A stretch of 64,000 nucleotides of DNA from Sulfitobacter sp. OXR-159. GTDB lineage: Bacteria > Pseudomonadota > Alphaproteobacteria > Rhodobacterales > Rhodobacteraceae. This document shows positions 8,837-18,014 of this stretch, piece after piece; position 1 is the stretch's first letter, and each line of letters opens with the position of its first letter. Location: contig NZ_CP139712.1 in assembly GCF_034377145.1 (NCBI RefSeq), positions 1-64,000 of the forward strand, given 5' to 3'. The notes under the pieces were generated by a model. The model was not told the origin of the DNA, did not search any database, and was given only the letters and a program-made list of their open reading frames with translations. A program made the translations under genes and the position numbers.

Positions 8837-10192
8837 ATGGATCACCCAGAGGGTGCGGGCTTGCAACGGGCAGATCGGGTGGATTTCGACCCTCGCGTGC
8901 GGCTGGAATTTCGCGGCACGCAGCTCAGTTCCGACGGCGGCCTTCTGGTGATGCGCGAGCTTGATGACGCGCTCGGGTTGTCCGATTTGGCGTCAGCGGC
9001 GCTGCGCGATACTCGCTCTGGCAAGAACACGGTCCATCGGCTCGACGGCCTGTTCCGGCAATCAGTCTTTGGGCGGCTGGCCGGATACGAGGATGTCAAC
9101 GACGCCAACCGTCTCGCCTGCGATCCGGTCATGCGCCAAGTTGTCGGCGGCAGAGCGGTCGATGCACAAGCGGCCTCGGCATCGCAGATGGGACGGTTCG
9201 AGACCGAGACGCTGGCTCTGGCCGGGAACCGTGCCGCGCTGGCCGACCTGAACGGGCAATGGATCGACCGGTTCCATGACCGTAACGGGCTGAAGTACAT
9301 CGTTCTGGACATGGACAGCTCGGTCAGCCCGACCCATGGCGACCAGGAAGGGTCCGCCTGGAATGGCCATTTCGACTGTAGCTGCTATCACCCCAACTTT
9401 CTGTTCAACCAGTTCGGGATGCTGGAACGCTGCGCCCTGCGCCATGGCAACGTCCACAGCGCCGATGGCTGGCGTGATGTTCTCGACCCCGTCATTGCGC
9501 GCTACGCGGAGCGCGACCTTGGTGGCAGGTTCTTCCGGGCCGATGCTGCCTACGCGATCCCGGCGATCTATGAGCGATTGGAAGAAGCGCGGTTCTTCTA
9601 CGCCATCCGGCTGCCCGCAAACGCGGTCCTCAAGGACAAGATCGCGCATCGGCTAACGCGCCCTGTCGGGCGGCCGTCACTGACCAAGGTCAAGCGGTTC
9701 TTCGAGGAATTCGAGTATCAGGCGGCGTCCTGGGACAAGGAACGCCGGGTGATCGCCAAGATCGAATGGCATCCGGGCGAACTGTTCCCGCGTGTCGGCT
9801 TCATCGTCACCAACCTGCCGATGGAGCCGGACTGGGTGGTGCGGTTCTACAACCAGCGCGGCACCGCCGAGCAGCACATCAAAGAGGGCAAATACGCCTT
9901 TCGCTGGACGCGGCTGTCGTGCCGGAAGTTCCGCGACAATGAGGTGCGGCTGCAACTGCACGCCCTGGCGTACAACCTGGCCACCTTCTTGCGCTGCATC
10001 GAGCTGCCCGAAGCCATGGCCGACTGGTCGTTGACCAGCCTGCAACTGAAGCTGATCAAGATCGGGGCACGTGTGGTCCGTCACGCCCGCACCATCACCT
10101 TCCAGCTGGCCGAGGTCGCTGTCACCGGCACGATGGTACGCGCCATCCTCGCCGCTATCCGCCGATTGCGAGCGCCACCGCTATGCGCATGA
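8837..10192 (+). CDS. IS1380-family transposase (DDE, IS4-like fold)
   Basis: The 451-aa protein has the IS1380 layout: an N-terminal region (LSSDGGLLVMRELDDALGL), then the DDE domain with DMDSSVSPTHGDQEG as the first Asp region, FFRADAAYAIPAIYERLE as the second Asp, and the YNQRGTAEQHIKEGK region that supplies the catalytic Glu. It is full length and uninterrupted. It follows the IS110 element directly, making a two-IS cluster between alaE and the DUF3768 gene. Confidence 0.93.
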   Translation: MDHPEGAGLQRADRVDFDPRVRLEFRGTQLSSDGGLLVMRELDDALGLSDLASAALRDTRSGKNTVHRLDGLFRQSVFGRLAGYEDVNDANRLACDPVMRQVVGGRAVDAQAASASQMGRFETETLALAGNRAALADLNGQWIDRFHDRNGLKYIVLDMDSSVSPTHGDQEGSAWNGHFDCSCYHPNFLFNQFGMLERCALRHGNVHSADGWRDVLDPVIARYAERDLGGRFFRADAAYAIPAIYERLEEARFFYAIRLPANAVLKDKIAHRLTRPVGRPSLTKVKRFFEEFEYQAASWDKERRVIAKIEWHPGELFPRVGFIVTNLPMEPDWVVRFYNQRGTAEQHIKEGKYAFRWTRLSCRKFRDNEVRLQLHALAYNLATFLRCIELPEAMADWSLTSLQLKLIKIGARVVRHARTITFQLAEVAVTGTMVRAILAAIRRLRAPPLCA

Positions 10193-10713
10193 TCGCGATC
10201 CACGCTCAAACTGAACGAAAGCGGCTGGACAGATCTGTCCGCTGCGCTGAAAAACGCCGCCCCTGGGCAAGGAAACAGCGGCTTCGCGGTCTGATCCGTC
10301 CAGATCCAGCAGTCTGCGCGACCGCAGGTGCCGCTTGCGGCAGAAAATCCTTGTCTAGCGATCGGATACAGGCGATCTTCACCTCAAACGACACGCCACC
10401 TGGGGAATGCAGGTTGTAGAGCTACCTCACCTCCCTCACCTCTGCCTCACCCTATTTTCTCTATCTAACTATTTGAAAATAAAGGAGTGGGTAAAGAAGG
10501 TGAAGGAGGTGAGGCTGTATACACATATGAGAAAATTCATATATAGCCACAAATATGGCTACAATGGTTGGCCACCACCAGCTTCACCTCCCCCACCCGC
10601 CATAGGTTCTTTGGGGCTTCATCCTGCATGGGTAATTCGCGTTGACAGAGGCCCGCCCCATTACGGAAGCGGGCTTTGAGAAGGGTGTTTCAAACCTCTC
10701 AAAGGAGATCCCC
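10193..10713. other. Gene-poor region with purine/pyrimidine inverted repeats
   Basis: No gene is confidently present. After the IS1380 gene there is a stretch that could be a remnant of a minus-strand gene (10206-10394), but I do not recognise it. From 10425 the composition changes: CCTCACCTCCCTCACC at 10425-10440 is nearly complementary (15 of 16) to GGTGAAGGAGGTGAGG at 10499-10514, with an AT-rich spacer and further CTTCACCTCCCC copies around 10581. A GCCCGC/GCGGGC hairpin (10651-10674) precedes the DUF3768 ribosome site. Confidence 0.5.
10425..10514. repeat. Inverted repeat pair with AT-rich loop
   Basis: The arms are CCTCACCTCCCTCACC (10425-10440) and GGTGAAGGAGGTGAGG (10499-10514), 58 bp apart, with one mismatch. 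The left arm is itself made of two CCTCACC units and is followed by another at GCCTCACCC. The spacer is AT-rich. It could be a protein-binding array, a transcription barrier, or the end of a lost gene. Confidence 0.6.
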
Positions 10714-11103
10714 ATGTCCATGACCGCACAAACCCATACATACCGCCCGGATCCGAGTGTGATCGCGGCGCAAAACGACGCGTTTCGCAAGCTCGCGTGC
10801 CTTGGTGTGCCGCCCGCGCAGCCCATCCAGGGCCGGATGCATGTCACCCGCTCGCTTATGGAGGCCGGCGATGGCTTCATGGCCGAGGCGGTGAAGGCGA
10901 CTGGTGAGTTTGCCACGTTCGAGCCAGAGAATGATCCCGAGGGCTGGCACGATTTTGGCGCGGTCGAGATCCGAGGCGAGACCGTGTTCTGGAAGATCGA
11001 TCTCTATGAGGCAGATTCGGATTTCCGCTACGGGGCTGAGACCCCGGACAATCCTGCCACCACCATGCGCGTGCTGACCATCATGCTGGCGCGCGACTGG
11101 TAG
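10714..11103 (+). CDS. DUF3768-like small protein
   Basis: This 129-aa protein matches what I recall of the DUF3768 family: a central GRMHVTRSLMEAG segment followed by FEPENDPEGWHDFGAVEI and VFWKIDLYEAD. The function is unknown, and members are common on alphaproteobacterial plasmids. The ATG at 10714 is preceded by AAAGGAG and is chosen over an upstream in-frame ATG at 10642. It is a single-gene unit, with a terminator hairpin downstream at 11138-11177. Confidence 0.75.
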   Translation: MSMTAQTHTYRPDPSVIAAQNDAFRKLACLGVPPAQPIQGRMHVTRSLMEAGDGFMAEAVKATGEFATFEPENDPEGWHDFGAVEIRGETVFWKIDLYEADSDFRYGAETPDNPATTMRVLTIMLARDW

Positions 11104-11137
11104 GGCAGGGGACACCCCCCCGACATCTCAGGCAATG

Positions 11138-11177
11138 AAGGCCCACCGACCCCTCAAGGGGAGAGTGGGCCTTTTGT
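11138..11177 (+). terminator. Rho-independent terminator after the DUF3768 gene
   Basis: AAGGCCCAC (11138-11146) pairs perfectly with GTGGGCCTT (11165-11173). The loop holds a smaller CCCCT/AGGGG stem, and a T-rich tail follows. Confidence 0.8.
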
Positions 11178-11256
11178 CCTTTTGATCCCCGAAGCCGGGG
11201 ATTGGTCACGTGCGTGAACGCGCGGATCTCACCATACCCATCGAAAAGGACATCCC

Positions 11257-13239
11257 ATGACCGCAAGCTTCAAACCCGTCTCCGTCGCCATCGGCGATCT
11301 GACTGCCCATCCAGCCAATGTGCGTAGCAACTCCCCGGAAACCTACGACCCCGAGAACATCGCCCATCTGAAGGCCAGCATCGCCGTACTGGGCCTGCTC
11401 CAGCCGCTCCTTGTCCAGAAGCTCGACGGCAAATATGCCGTGCTTGCCGGTGGCCGGCGCTATGCCGCGCTGAAAGAGCTGGTCGCGGACAAGGCCGTCA
11501 AGGGGTTCACGGCGAAAACCAAGGTGGACTGCCGTCTCGTCCGGGACGACTGCGACGTCACCACGGCCTTGTCGCTCGCCGAGAACATCACGCAAGCCCC
11601 GATGAACGCGATTGACGAGTTCGAGGCCTTCGCGCGGATGATGGAGGTCGATGGCCAGACCCCCGAGACCATCGCCAGGACCTTCGGCACCACAGTCGCT
11701 GCCGTGAAAGGCCGCCTGCGCTACGGTCTCATTCATCCCGACATTCGCGCGGCGGCTCGCGCGAAGACAATCACACTCGACACGATGAAGGCCTTTGCTG
11801 AGCATCCGAGCCAGGAAGTGCAGCGCGAGGTCTTCGAGGCGCTCACCAAGGAAGACAGCTACTTGCAGGCCTACACCGTCCGTCAGGCGCTCAAATCGCG
11901 CGGGGTGCAGGTCAGCGACGACATCGGTACCTTCGTGCGCGAGGAATACGAGGCCCGCGGCGGAGCGATCGCGGCCGATCTCCTGGAAGAGCATTCGGTG
12001 CTGGAAGACGCTGCGCTGGTCGAAACCATCCTGCTCGAGAAGCTCGCGGCCGCCGCCGAGGAGGCCCGCATAAAGCTGGGCTTTGCTTGGGCCGATTCGG
12101 TGGTCCGCTACGATTACGCGACCATGGCCGACTATGGCCGAGTCTATCCCAGCCCGATCGAGCCGGATGAGGCGAGCCAGAAGCGCATCGATGAGATCAC
12201 CGCCGAGCTTGAGAAACTGCAGCTCGAGATGGAGGATGAGGGGCTCGAAGACGATGCCTACAATGCCCTTTACGAGCGCGTGGATGCTCTGGAAGACGAA
12301 GCGCGCGATCTGCAGGAGGCCTATAGCGCCGAGGACCTCGCGCGGTCCGGGGTGATCGCGTCGTGGCAGGGTGGAAAGATTACGCTCCATATCGGCCTCG
12401 TGCGCCCCGAGGACACCGTGAAAGGGGAGGGCGCGCGCGGTTCGTCGACCAACACCACCGGAGAGGAGGCCCCCGACGCTGGTGAAATCAGCTACCCGGC
12501 CTCGTTGGCAGAGGACCTCAAGACGGAGCGGGCCATGGCCCTCGGCGCCGCGATGGCGCTGCATCCCGAGGCCACGCTCGATCTGACGCTCTTCAAGCTG
12601 GTCAGTGATGTTCTGGCCAGCGGCATGAGCGTCACGCAGGCGATCAAGATCGATGCCCGCAAGGAATACCGCAGCCATGCCAAAATGGACGAGATCGACG
12701 AGACCTCGCTTGAGCAGGTGGCGGCGGCGCATGATGCGCTGGACCTCTCCTGGCTCGATGACAACCGTTCGCCCGCCGATCAGTTCGCGGCGTTTCGCGC
12801 GCTGGAGGCCGGCGAGAAGGCCAAGCTCGTGGCCTATGCGACCGCCAGCACGACGCAGTCCTGCTTCGCACGGGACCGCCAGCGCGACAGCCTGATGCAT
12901 GACTTCGAGATCGAGATCATGCCCGACATCCGCGCCCACTGGACGCCAAATGCGGCGCTCTTCAACCGCTTCAAGAAGGCCTGGCTTCTGAAGATCCTCG
13001 GCGAAGATCTGGGTCTGGCCCAGGAGGCGGTGACGCTGGCCTCGTCGAGCAAGAAAGAGATCGTCGCCTTCTGCGACAAGCTCTTCGCCGAGCCTTTCGC
13101 GACGCTCACGGACGCGCAGCGCGCTGCTGTGGCCGCCTGGTGCCCGCCCATGATGCAGACCGCCGGCGTCGCCTGTGATGAGGCGGAGCATGCCTCGCAA
13201 TCTCCCGAGCCTGACAGCGAGATCGCGCAAGCGGCCTGA
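11257..13239 (+). CDS. Large ParB/RepB/Spo0J-family protein
   Basis: The 660-aa protein starts with a ParB N-terminal domain (HPANVRSNSPETYDPENIAHLKASIAVLGLLQP, cut here into its visible parts: NVRSNSPE, LGLLQPLLVQ, AGGRRYAALKEL) and the QAPMNAIDEFEAFARMM box with a helix-turn-helix (TIARTFGTTVAAVKGRLRYG). A long C-terminal part of about 400 aa has acidic coiled-coil stretches (about 310-350) and no domain I can name. It is far larger than a partition ParB and is distinct from repB. Such proteins accompany ArdC and SNO genes on plasmids and may be a ParB-like nuclease or DNA-binding establishment factor. The ATG follows an AAAAGGACATCCC leader. Confidence 0.85.
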   Translation: MTASFKPVSVAIGDLTAHPANVRSNSPETYDPENIAHLKASIAVLGLLQPLLVQKLDGKYAVLAGGRRYAALKELVADKAVKGFTAKTKVDCRLVRDDCDVTTALSLAENITQAPMNAIDEFEAFARMMEVDGQTPETIARTFGTTVAAVKGRLRYGLIHPDIRAAARAKTITLDTMKAFAEHPSQEVQREVFEALTKEDSYLQAYTVRQALKSRGVQVSDDIGTFVREEYEARGGAIAADLLEEHSVLEDAALVETILLEKLAAAAEEARIKLGFAWADSVVRYDYATMADYGRVYPSPIEPDEASQKRIDEITAELEKLQLEMEDEGLEDDAYNALYERVDALEDEARDLQEAYSAEDLARSGVIASWQGGKITLHIGLVRPEDTVKGEGARGSSTNTTGEEAPDAGEISYPASLAEDLKTERAMALGAAMALHPEATLDLTLFKLVSDVLASGMSVTQAIKIDARKEYRSHAKMDEIDETSLEQVAAAHDALDLSWLDDNRSPADQFAAFRALEAGEKAKLVAYATASTTQSCFARDRQRDSLMHDFEIEIMPDIRAHWTPNAALFNRFKKAWLLKILGEDLGLAQEAVTLASSSKKEIVAFCDKLFAEPFATLTDAQRAAVAAWCPPMMQTAGVACDEAEHASQSPEPDSEIAQAA

Positions 13240-13248
13240 GTCCTCACG

Positions 13249-13282
13249 CGACCCGCGCGAGCCATGACGCCTGCGCGGGTCG
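13249..13282 (+). terminator. Hairpin after the ParB-like gene
   Basis: CGACCCGCGC (13249-13258) pairs perfectly with GCGCGGGTCG (13273-13282) around a 14-base loop. The T tract after it is weak (ATCTTCTC), so it may be a terminator or a structured leader for the gene at 13314. Confidence 0.6.
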
Positions 13283-13313
13283 ATCTTCTCATACCCAACC
13301 GAAAGACATCCCC

Positions 13314-13907
13314 ATGGCTATTCTCAAGTTCTCTGCCTCCGCTGTTGCGGCGCAGATCGCCCATGCGCGCGCCTGCAAAACCTTCCTGCCCAACTGGAAC
13401 GGGCCCGTGGACAGGCCGGCCCTGATCCTCATCGTCGGCAATGGCGTGCATCTGCGCTCGAACGGCATCGATGGTACGACCACCCGTATCGTCACCACCG
13501 AACAGGCCGATCCCTCCTTTGCCTTCGCCGACGGCATGAACCCGTTTCGGGATACCGACTGGATGGCGCAGCGCCGCATGGCGTTTCGCGATCTGACAGG
13601 CCAGTTCTACACCGACATCCTGGATGACGTGCAGGTGCTCATCGACCGGGGGCGGGGGACCATCCGGCTCGCCACCGATGGCCACAGCATCCGCGTCTTC
13701 GTGCGCCGGGCCTCGGATTATCTCATCGGCGGGACCTACGAGGTGCCGTCAGGCCTCGGCGGCACCTTCCGGGTCATCCTCAAGGATGCCTGCGACACCT
13801 TCGCGATCGTGCAGAACTGCGGCAATTGCGAGGATTTCGACGTCATGCAGCCCTACCGCGTGCCGCTCGATGCATTGATGGAAATCGATGACCGGAGGGC
13901 GGCATAA
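13314..13907 (+). CDS. Conserved-looking hypothetical protein
   Basis: This is a 197-aa soluble protein with no signal peptide or membrane span. I do not recognise a family. A CGNC motif occurs near residues 170-173 and is preceded by a beta-rich stretch. The start has a GAAAGACATCCCC leader like the neighbouring module genes. Its stop overlaps the next gene by one base (TAATGG), so the pair 13314/13907 is almost certainly cotranslated and may act together. Confidence 0.7.
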   Translation: MAILKFSASAVAAQIAHARACKTFLPNWNGPVDRPALILIVGNGVHLRSNGIDGTTTRIVTTEQADPSFAFADGMNPFRDTDWMAQRRMAFRDLTGQFYTDILDDVQVLIDRGRGTIRLATDGHSIRVFVRRASDYLIGGTYEVPSGLGGTFRVILKDACDTFAIVQNCGNCEDFDVMQPYRVPLDALMEIDDRRAA

Positions 13908-14563
13908 TGGGATGGCTCTTCTACACCGATTGCCGCGTCCAGACCTACGCGGACGAGAAAGCGGAGATTGCCCGGCTGTGCACCTTCGAGGGCGACACGC
14001 GCAAAACCGAACTGGTCAAGGCCGGTAAGGTCGGCTCCACCTGGTATGCAGCGGCTAGGGTCACCAATCGCGACGGCACCCCTGTCGAAGACGCGACCTA
14101 TGTCACCGATGCGGATGGCTCCATCACTTTCGGAGCTGTCTTCCTCACCCGATACGATGACGGCTGCTGGGGCTACAAGGACATGGAGGAAAGCGCTGGC
14201 CCGAACGAGTCTCGTGCTCCCCTTGGGCTGATCGAGCTCCTCTCCGACCTGAAAGACCCGGACAGCTACGCCCAGGACTGGCGCCAGCGCTGCCGGGACT
14301 GGGCTTCGATCCCTGACTACGAGGAAGGCGACAAGATCAGGCTCGCAGCACCCGTGACGCTCACCGATGGCAGCACCTGCCAGATCGTCACCGCGACACA
14401 CTACAGGCGGGGTCGGCAGAAACGCCGCTGCTACCGCATCGAGGAAACTGGTGGGCTCGTACGCCTGTCGAAGGCCTCGCTTGCGGGCTCGGAGCTGCTC
14501 AGCTCCGCGAAAGGTGCGGCTAGCCCGGTGCTGGCGGAGTTCCTGGCGGGGCAGGGTGGTTGA
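13907..14563 (+). CDS. Hypothetical protein, DUF6927-like
   Basis: The 218-aa protein begins MGWLFYTDCRVQTYADEKAEI. I associate that N-terminus with the DUF6927 family from Rhodobacteraceae plasmids; this assignment is from memory. A GCWGYKDMEESAGP segment (about residues 84-97) is a likely conserved core, and the C-terminal third is basic (RRGRQKRRCYRI). The function is unknown. It is coupled to the gene at 13314 by a one-base overlap. Confidence 0.7.
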   Translation: MGWLFYTDCRVQTYADEKAEIARLCTFEGDTRKTELVKAGKVGSTWYAAARVTNRDGTPVEDATYVTDADGSITFGAVFLTRYDDGCWGYKDMEESAGPNESRAPLGLIELLSDLKDPDSYAQDWRQRCRDWASIPDYEEGDKIRLAAPVTLTDGSTCQIVTATHYRRGRQKRRCYRIEETGGLVRLSKASLAGSELLSSAKGAASPVLAEFLAGQGG

Positions 14564-14621
14564 GTTTCTCGCTGAGACAACACCACGGAACCACGCGCGC
14601 ACATAATGCCGACTTGAAACC

Positions 14622-14639
14622 GTATCTCAAATGAGATAC
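14622..14639. promoter_or_regulatory. Palindromic operator of the RelB/RelE-type operon
   Basis: GTATCTCA and TGAGATAC form a perfect 8-bp inverted repeat around AA, 28 bp before the antitoxin ATG. RelB/DinJ-type antitoxins autorepress through such palindromes, so this is the probable operator. Confidence 0.75.
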
Positions 14640-14667
14640 ATCACTCCCATCAACTGGAGGACCATCC

Positions 14668-14967
14668 ATGCCTGCCCAAACATCCATGCTTCATGTTCGT
14701 GTTGACGATCAGCTGAAAGCACAGGCTTCGGACGCACTTGCGGGCGTCGGTCTGACGCTCTCCGATGCGGTGCGTATTCTTCTGACCCGCGTGGCCGCAG
14801 AAGGCGGATTGCCTGCCGGATTGACCGCTGATCCGGATGCCTATGATGCCTGGTTCCGGGCGAAGGTACAGGAAGCGCTGGACGATCCAAGGCCCACAAC
14901 GCCCCATGCCAAGGCGATGCAAGACGCCCAGGCATTGATTGACGGGAAGCGCCTTGCCAAATCTTGA
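14668..14967 (+). CDS. RelB/DinJ-family antitoxin
   Basis: The 99-aa protein has the ribbon-helix-helix N-terminus of RelB/DinJ antitoxins (MLHVRVDDQLKAQASDAL, LTLSDAVRILLTRVA) and a C-terminal tail that should wrap the toxin. A GGAGG ribosome site precedes the ATG. The toxin gene starts inside its 3' end. An 18-bp palindrome upstream fits autorepression. Confidence 0.9.
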   Translation: MPAQTSMLHVRVDDQLKAQASDALAGVGLTLSDAVRILLTRVAAEGGLPAGLTADPDAYDAWFRAKVQEALDDPRPTTPHAKAMQDAQALIDGKRLAKS

Positions 14968-15229
14968 ATGGAAAGCCACGGCCATCGCCGACTTGTTGGC
15001 AATCATTGACTACATCTCTGACGACAACCCGGATGCCGCCCAAGTTCTCAAAGACGAGATTGAACACAAGACGTCCCTCCTTCCAGAACGCCCTCAGATG
15101 TACCGCGCGGGCCGTGTGGACGGGACTAGGGAGATGGTTGTTCGGCCAAACTACATCGTGGTTTATGCTGAAAGCCCTGAGATGGTGACCATTTTGCGCG
15201 TACTTCATGCTGCGCAGCAGTGGCCATGA
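14954..15229 (+). CDS. RelE/ParE-superfamily toxin
   Basis: The roughly 91-aa protein has the RelE/ParE fold signature (LEWKATAIADLLAIIDYISDD, then TREMVVRPNYIVVYAE and ILRVLHAAQQWP). No ATG fits, so I take the TTG at 14954, which gives the common MPNLEW-type N-terminus. A TTG at 14939 is the alternative. The gene overlaps the antitoxin by 14 bases, typical of coupled toxin-antitoxin pairs. Whether it cuts mRNA or targets gyrase cannot be told from the sequence. Confidence 0.87.
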   Translation: MPNLEWKATAIADLLAIIDYISDDNPDAAQVLKDEIEHKTSLLPERPQMYRAGRVDGTREMVVRPNYIVVYAESPEMVTILRVLHAAQQWP

Positions 15230-15258
15230 TCGGCGTGCAGGCCCTCCGCTAAGAAATT

Positions 15259-15297
15259 GCCCGCTCTACGCCTTCAAAGTGTAGAGCGGGCTTTTTG
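15259..15297 (+). terminator. Strong Rho-independent terminator after the toxin-antitoxin pair
   Basis: GCCCGCTCTAC (15259-15269) pairs perfectly with GTAGAGCGGGC (15281-15291), followed by TTTTT. The SNO gene begins 39 bp after it. Confidence 0.9.
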
Positions 15298-15335
15298 TCC
15301 TTTGGAACTCAGACCCTGATCCAAAGGAAACCCCC

Positions 15336-17747
15336 ATGTCCAAGCACCGCTCAACGCTCCCCAATCCTGTTGAATCCGACGCAAACCTCGCCTCTGCCCT
15401 CGCGCAGATCGGCACGGAGATCGACCACCAACCCCTGCGCAGTTCAGCGCTCGCGCGTATCATGCGCGAGACGTTTCATGGCAGCGATGCCGGCGGTGCC
15501 TGGGACTGGCGCATGGCCTATGACCTGATGCAGGCCGCGACCGTCCAGGTGCTGCTGCGTGGGGCCGACGCGGCAGGTGACATCGCTGCTGCAAAGCTGC
15601 TTGCCTCACGGCTGCTGACGGAAACCCGCCGGTCAGAGCAGCAGATCCGGCTGCAGCAGTTTTCCACGCCACTGCCATTTTCCGCCTTGGCCGTGCGGGC
15701 GGCTGCGGTCCGCAAGGGCGAGACCGTTCTGGAGCCCTCGGCGGGCACCGGCGCCTTGGCCGCTTTCGCCGTCCGGGCCGGTGCCACCCTTGTGCTCAAC
15801 GAGATCGAGCCCTTTCGCCAGAGCCTTTTGCGCGCGGTCTTTGGCGGCGATGTGACGGGCCATGACGGTGAGCATATCGACGATCTGCTGCAGACGCCGG
15901 TTCTACCCGACGTCGTGGTGATGAACCCGCCCTTCGCCTCCTCGGTCGATCGTTCCCGCGACAAGCACATCGCTGCAAAACATCTCATCGGGGCTGCAAA
16001 GCGTCTCGCGCCCGGCGGGCGGCTGGTGGCGATCATGCCGCCGGGATTCACGCCCGAACGCGATGCCGCGCATTGGTCCCGCGCCTGCGGTCTCCTGACG
16101 CCACGCTTGGCGCTGACGATGCCGGGGCAGGTCTACCGCAAGCTCGGCACCTCTGTCGAAACCCAGCTGATGGTCTTCGACAAGGTGCAGGAGGACGGCG
16201 AAATGATCCGCGTCCCTGTGCGGGATCTGGATGAAGCCTTGGCATATGTTGATGCTGTGGCCTCAACCCGGACCGAGATGCGCCCTGTACAACAGGCAGC
16301 GACGATCCCTCACAGGCGGCCGACCGTTCTATCCTCTGCTCCGCGCAAGACCGCCGCTGCGCCTGTCGCCGCCTCCAAGCCTCGGGCCAATGCCGTCCGC
16401 CCGCTAACTTTCACGAGCCTTGATATCCCGCGCGACAACACGCCCATCTCGGACATCTATGCGCGCTACCGTCCGCAGCGGGTCGAGATCGCGGGTGCGC
16501 AAGAACATCCTACGCCGCTCGTCGAGAGCATCGCCATGGCCTCGGTTGCCCCGCCCATGCCCTCAAACACGGGCAGTGATGACTTGCGCCTGCCCGCCCG
16601 GTTGATCGAGGAGGGACATCTCTCCGAGGCGCAGCTGGAAACCATCATCATGGCGCATGATGCCCATGGGCGCGACCTGCCCCGTAGGTTCACCATCGAT
16701 GACGACCAGACCAAGCTGACGCGCGCCGATGATGACCCGGATGCACGGGCCTATCGCCTTGGCTATTTCCTCGGCGACGGCACCGGTTGCGGCAAGGGCC
16801 GCGAATGCGCGGGGCTCGTTCTCGTGAACTGGCTTTCCGGGCGCAGGAAGGCGATCTGGGTCTCCAAATCCGCCACGCTCATCGAGGACGCCATCCGCGA
16901 CTGGACCGATCTCGGCGGCTCGCCCGCCGACATCCAGCCGCTCTCCAAATGGAAACCGGACCAGCCCATCCCGAAGGGCGACGGTATCCTTTTTGTCACC
17001 TACGCCACGCTGCGGTCCGCGGGCAAATGCGGCACCACGCGACTGAGCCAGATCCTCGACTGGATGGGCGAAGACTTTGAAGGCGTCCTCGCTTTTGATG
17101 AGGCCCATGCCATGCAGAACGCGGCAGGGTCTGAGCAGGGCAGGGGGGTCAAACCCTCCCAGCAGGGCCTTGCTGGCCTCCGGCTGCAACTGGCAGCACC
17201 CCGCGCCCGCGTCTTCTACATCTCGGCCACGGGTGCGACGAGCGTCCACAACCTCGCCTATGCCGCGCGGCTGGGGCTCTGGGGGCAGGGCCCCGAATAC
17301 CCCTTCCCAAGCCGCGAGAGCTTCGTTTCTGCGATGGAAGCCGGCGGTGTCGCTGCCATGGAGGTGGTCGCGCGCGATCTCAAGACGCTCGGGCTCTACA
17401 CGGCGCGTGCCCTCAGTTTTGATGGGGTGGAGTATGACGTGCTCGAACACGCGCTCACCCCGGCCCAGATCGAGATCTACGACGCCTATGCGGGTGCGTT
17501 TCGGACGATCCACCACAATCTCGAGGCGGCGCTGACCGCGACTGGGGTCAACGACGCCTCGGGCGAGACCAATGCCTCGGCCGCACGCGCTTCGGCCAAG
17601 TCCCGCTTCGAGAGCACGAAGCAGCGGTTTTTCAACCATCTCCTGTTGGGCATGAAAGCCCTAACCATCATCCGTGCCATCGAGCAGGATCTGGTGGCGG
17701 GCTATGCTTGCGTCATCCAGGTGGTCTCGACAGGCGAGAGCCTTCTG
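15336..17747 (+). pseudogene. Strawberry-notch-like (SNO) helicase gene, segment 1 of 3
   Basis: These 804 codons are the N-terminal part of a large polyvalent protein. Residues about 110-200 form a methyltransferase-like domain (VLEPSAGTGAL and the catalytic-type NPPF). A superfamily-2 helicase follows, with a Walker A in GDGTGCGKGRECAG and a DEAH-type box FDEAHAMQNA. The frame is cut at GESLL by an IS1111-group element inserted after base 17747. Reading into the IS adds 15 residues and a stop at 17795. SNO proteins travel with ArdC and ParB-like genes on plasmids, and a role in protecting or unwinding incoming DNA is an inference. No other lesion is visible. Confidence 0.9.
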
Positions 17748-17759
17748 TGGTTGCCGCCC

Positions 17760-18014
17760 GTAGTGCAAGAATTTTTTGACCCTATTGGCGAGTGATCGAG
17801 TGCGGTCTTCTGTAAGGCCTCGAGATGCGGCACTTCCAAAAGCCGCGGGCCGGGATGGTGATCAGCGGATCAGGTCCAAATCTGTTGAGCGAGCTCTGAG
17901 CTCGTAGGCCCTAACTGGTTTTCCCAATCCAGATCTATTCGATCGTTTTGCCCATTCAGGTCGTCGTCTTCTTACACTCCCCTTGGCACCGTCGCTAGCA
18001 GTTCAACAAGAGCA
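17760..18014 (-). ncRNA. Non-coding right end of the IS1111 element, candidate bridge (seek) RNA
   Basis: About 255 bp without a gene lies downstream of the transposase, on its strand. In IS1111-group elements this end encodes the structured guide RNA that selects the target. Local inverted repeats are visible (for example GAGCTCTGAGCTC near 17890). I could not identify the guide loops with certainty. The known target junction (GAGAGCCTTCTG/AAGCGCC) gives a direct test sequence. Confidence 0.4.

Noticed and set aside
8497..8838. A 113-codon minus-strand frame before the IS1380 gene
   Set aside because: It has no known domain, overlaps the IS1380 start region and lacks a ribosome site.
8390..10400. 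Terminal inverted repeats for the IS1380 element
   Set aside because: Short partial matches were found by eye (for example around GATCTTC), but none was long or well placed enough to define the ends.
11206..13230. A 674-codon minus-strand frame opposite the ParB-like gene
   Set aside because: It is the antisense shadow of a GC-rich gene with clear ParB motifs on the plus strand, and no domain or ribosome site supports it.
16563..17639. A 358-codon minus-strand frame within the SNO gene
   Set aside because: It is antisense to the conserved helicase motifs and is a codon-bias shadow.
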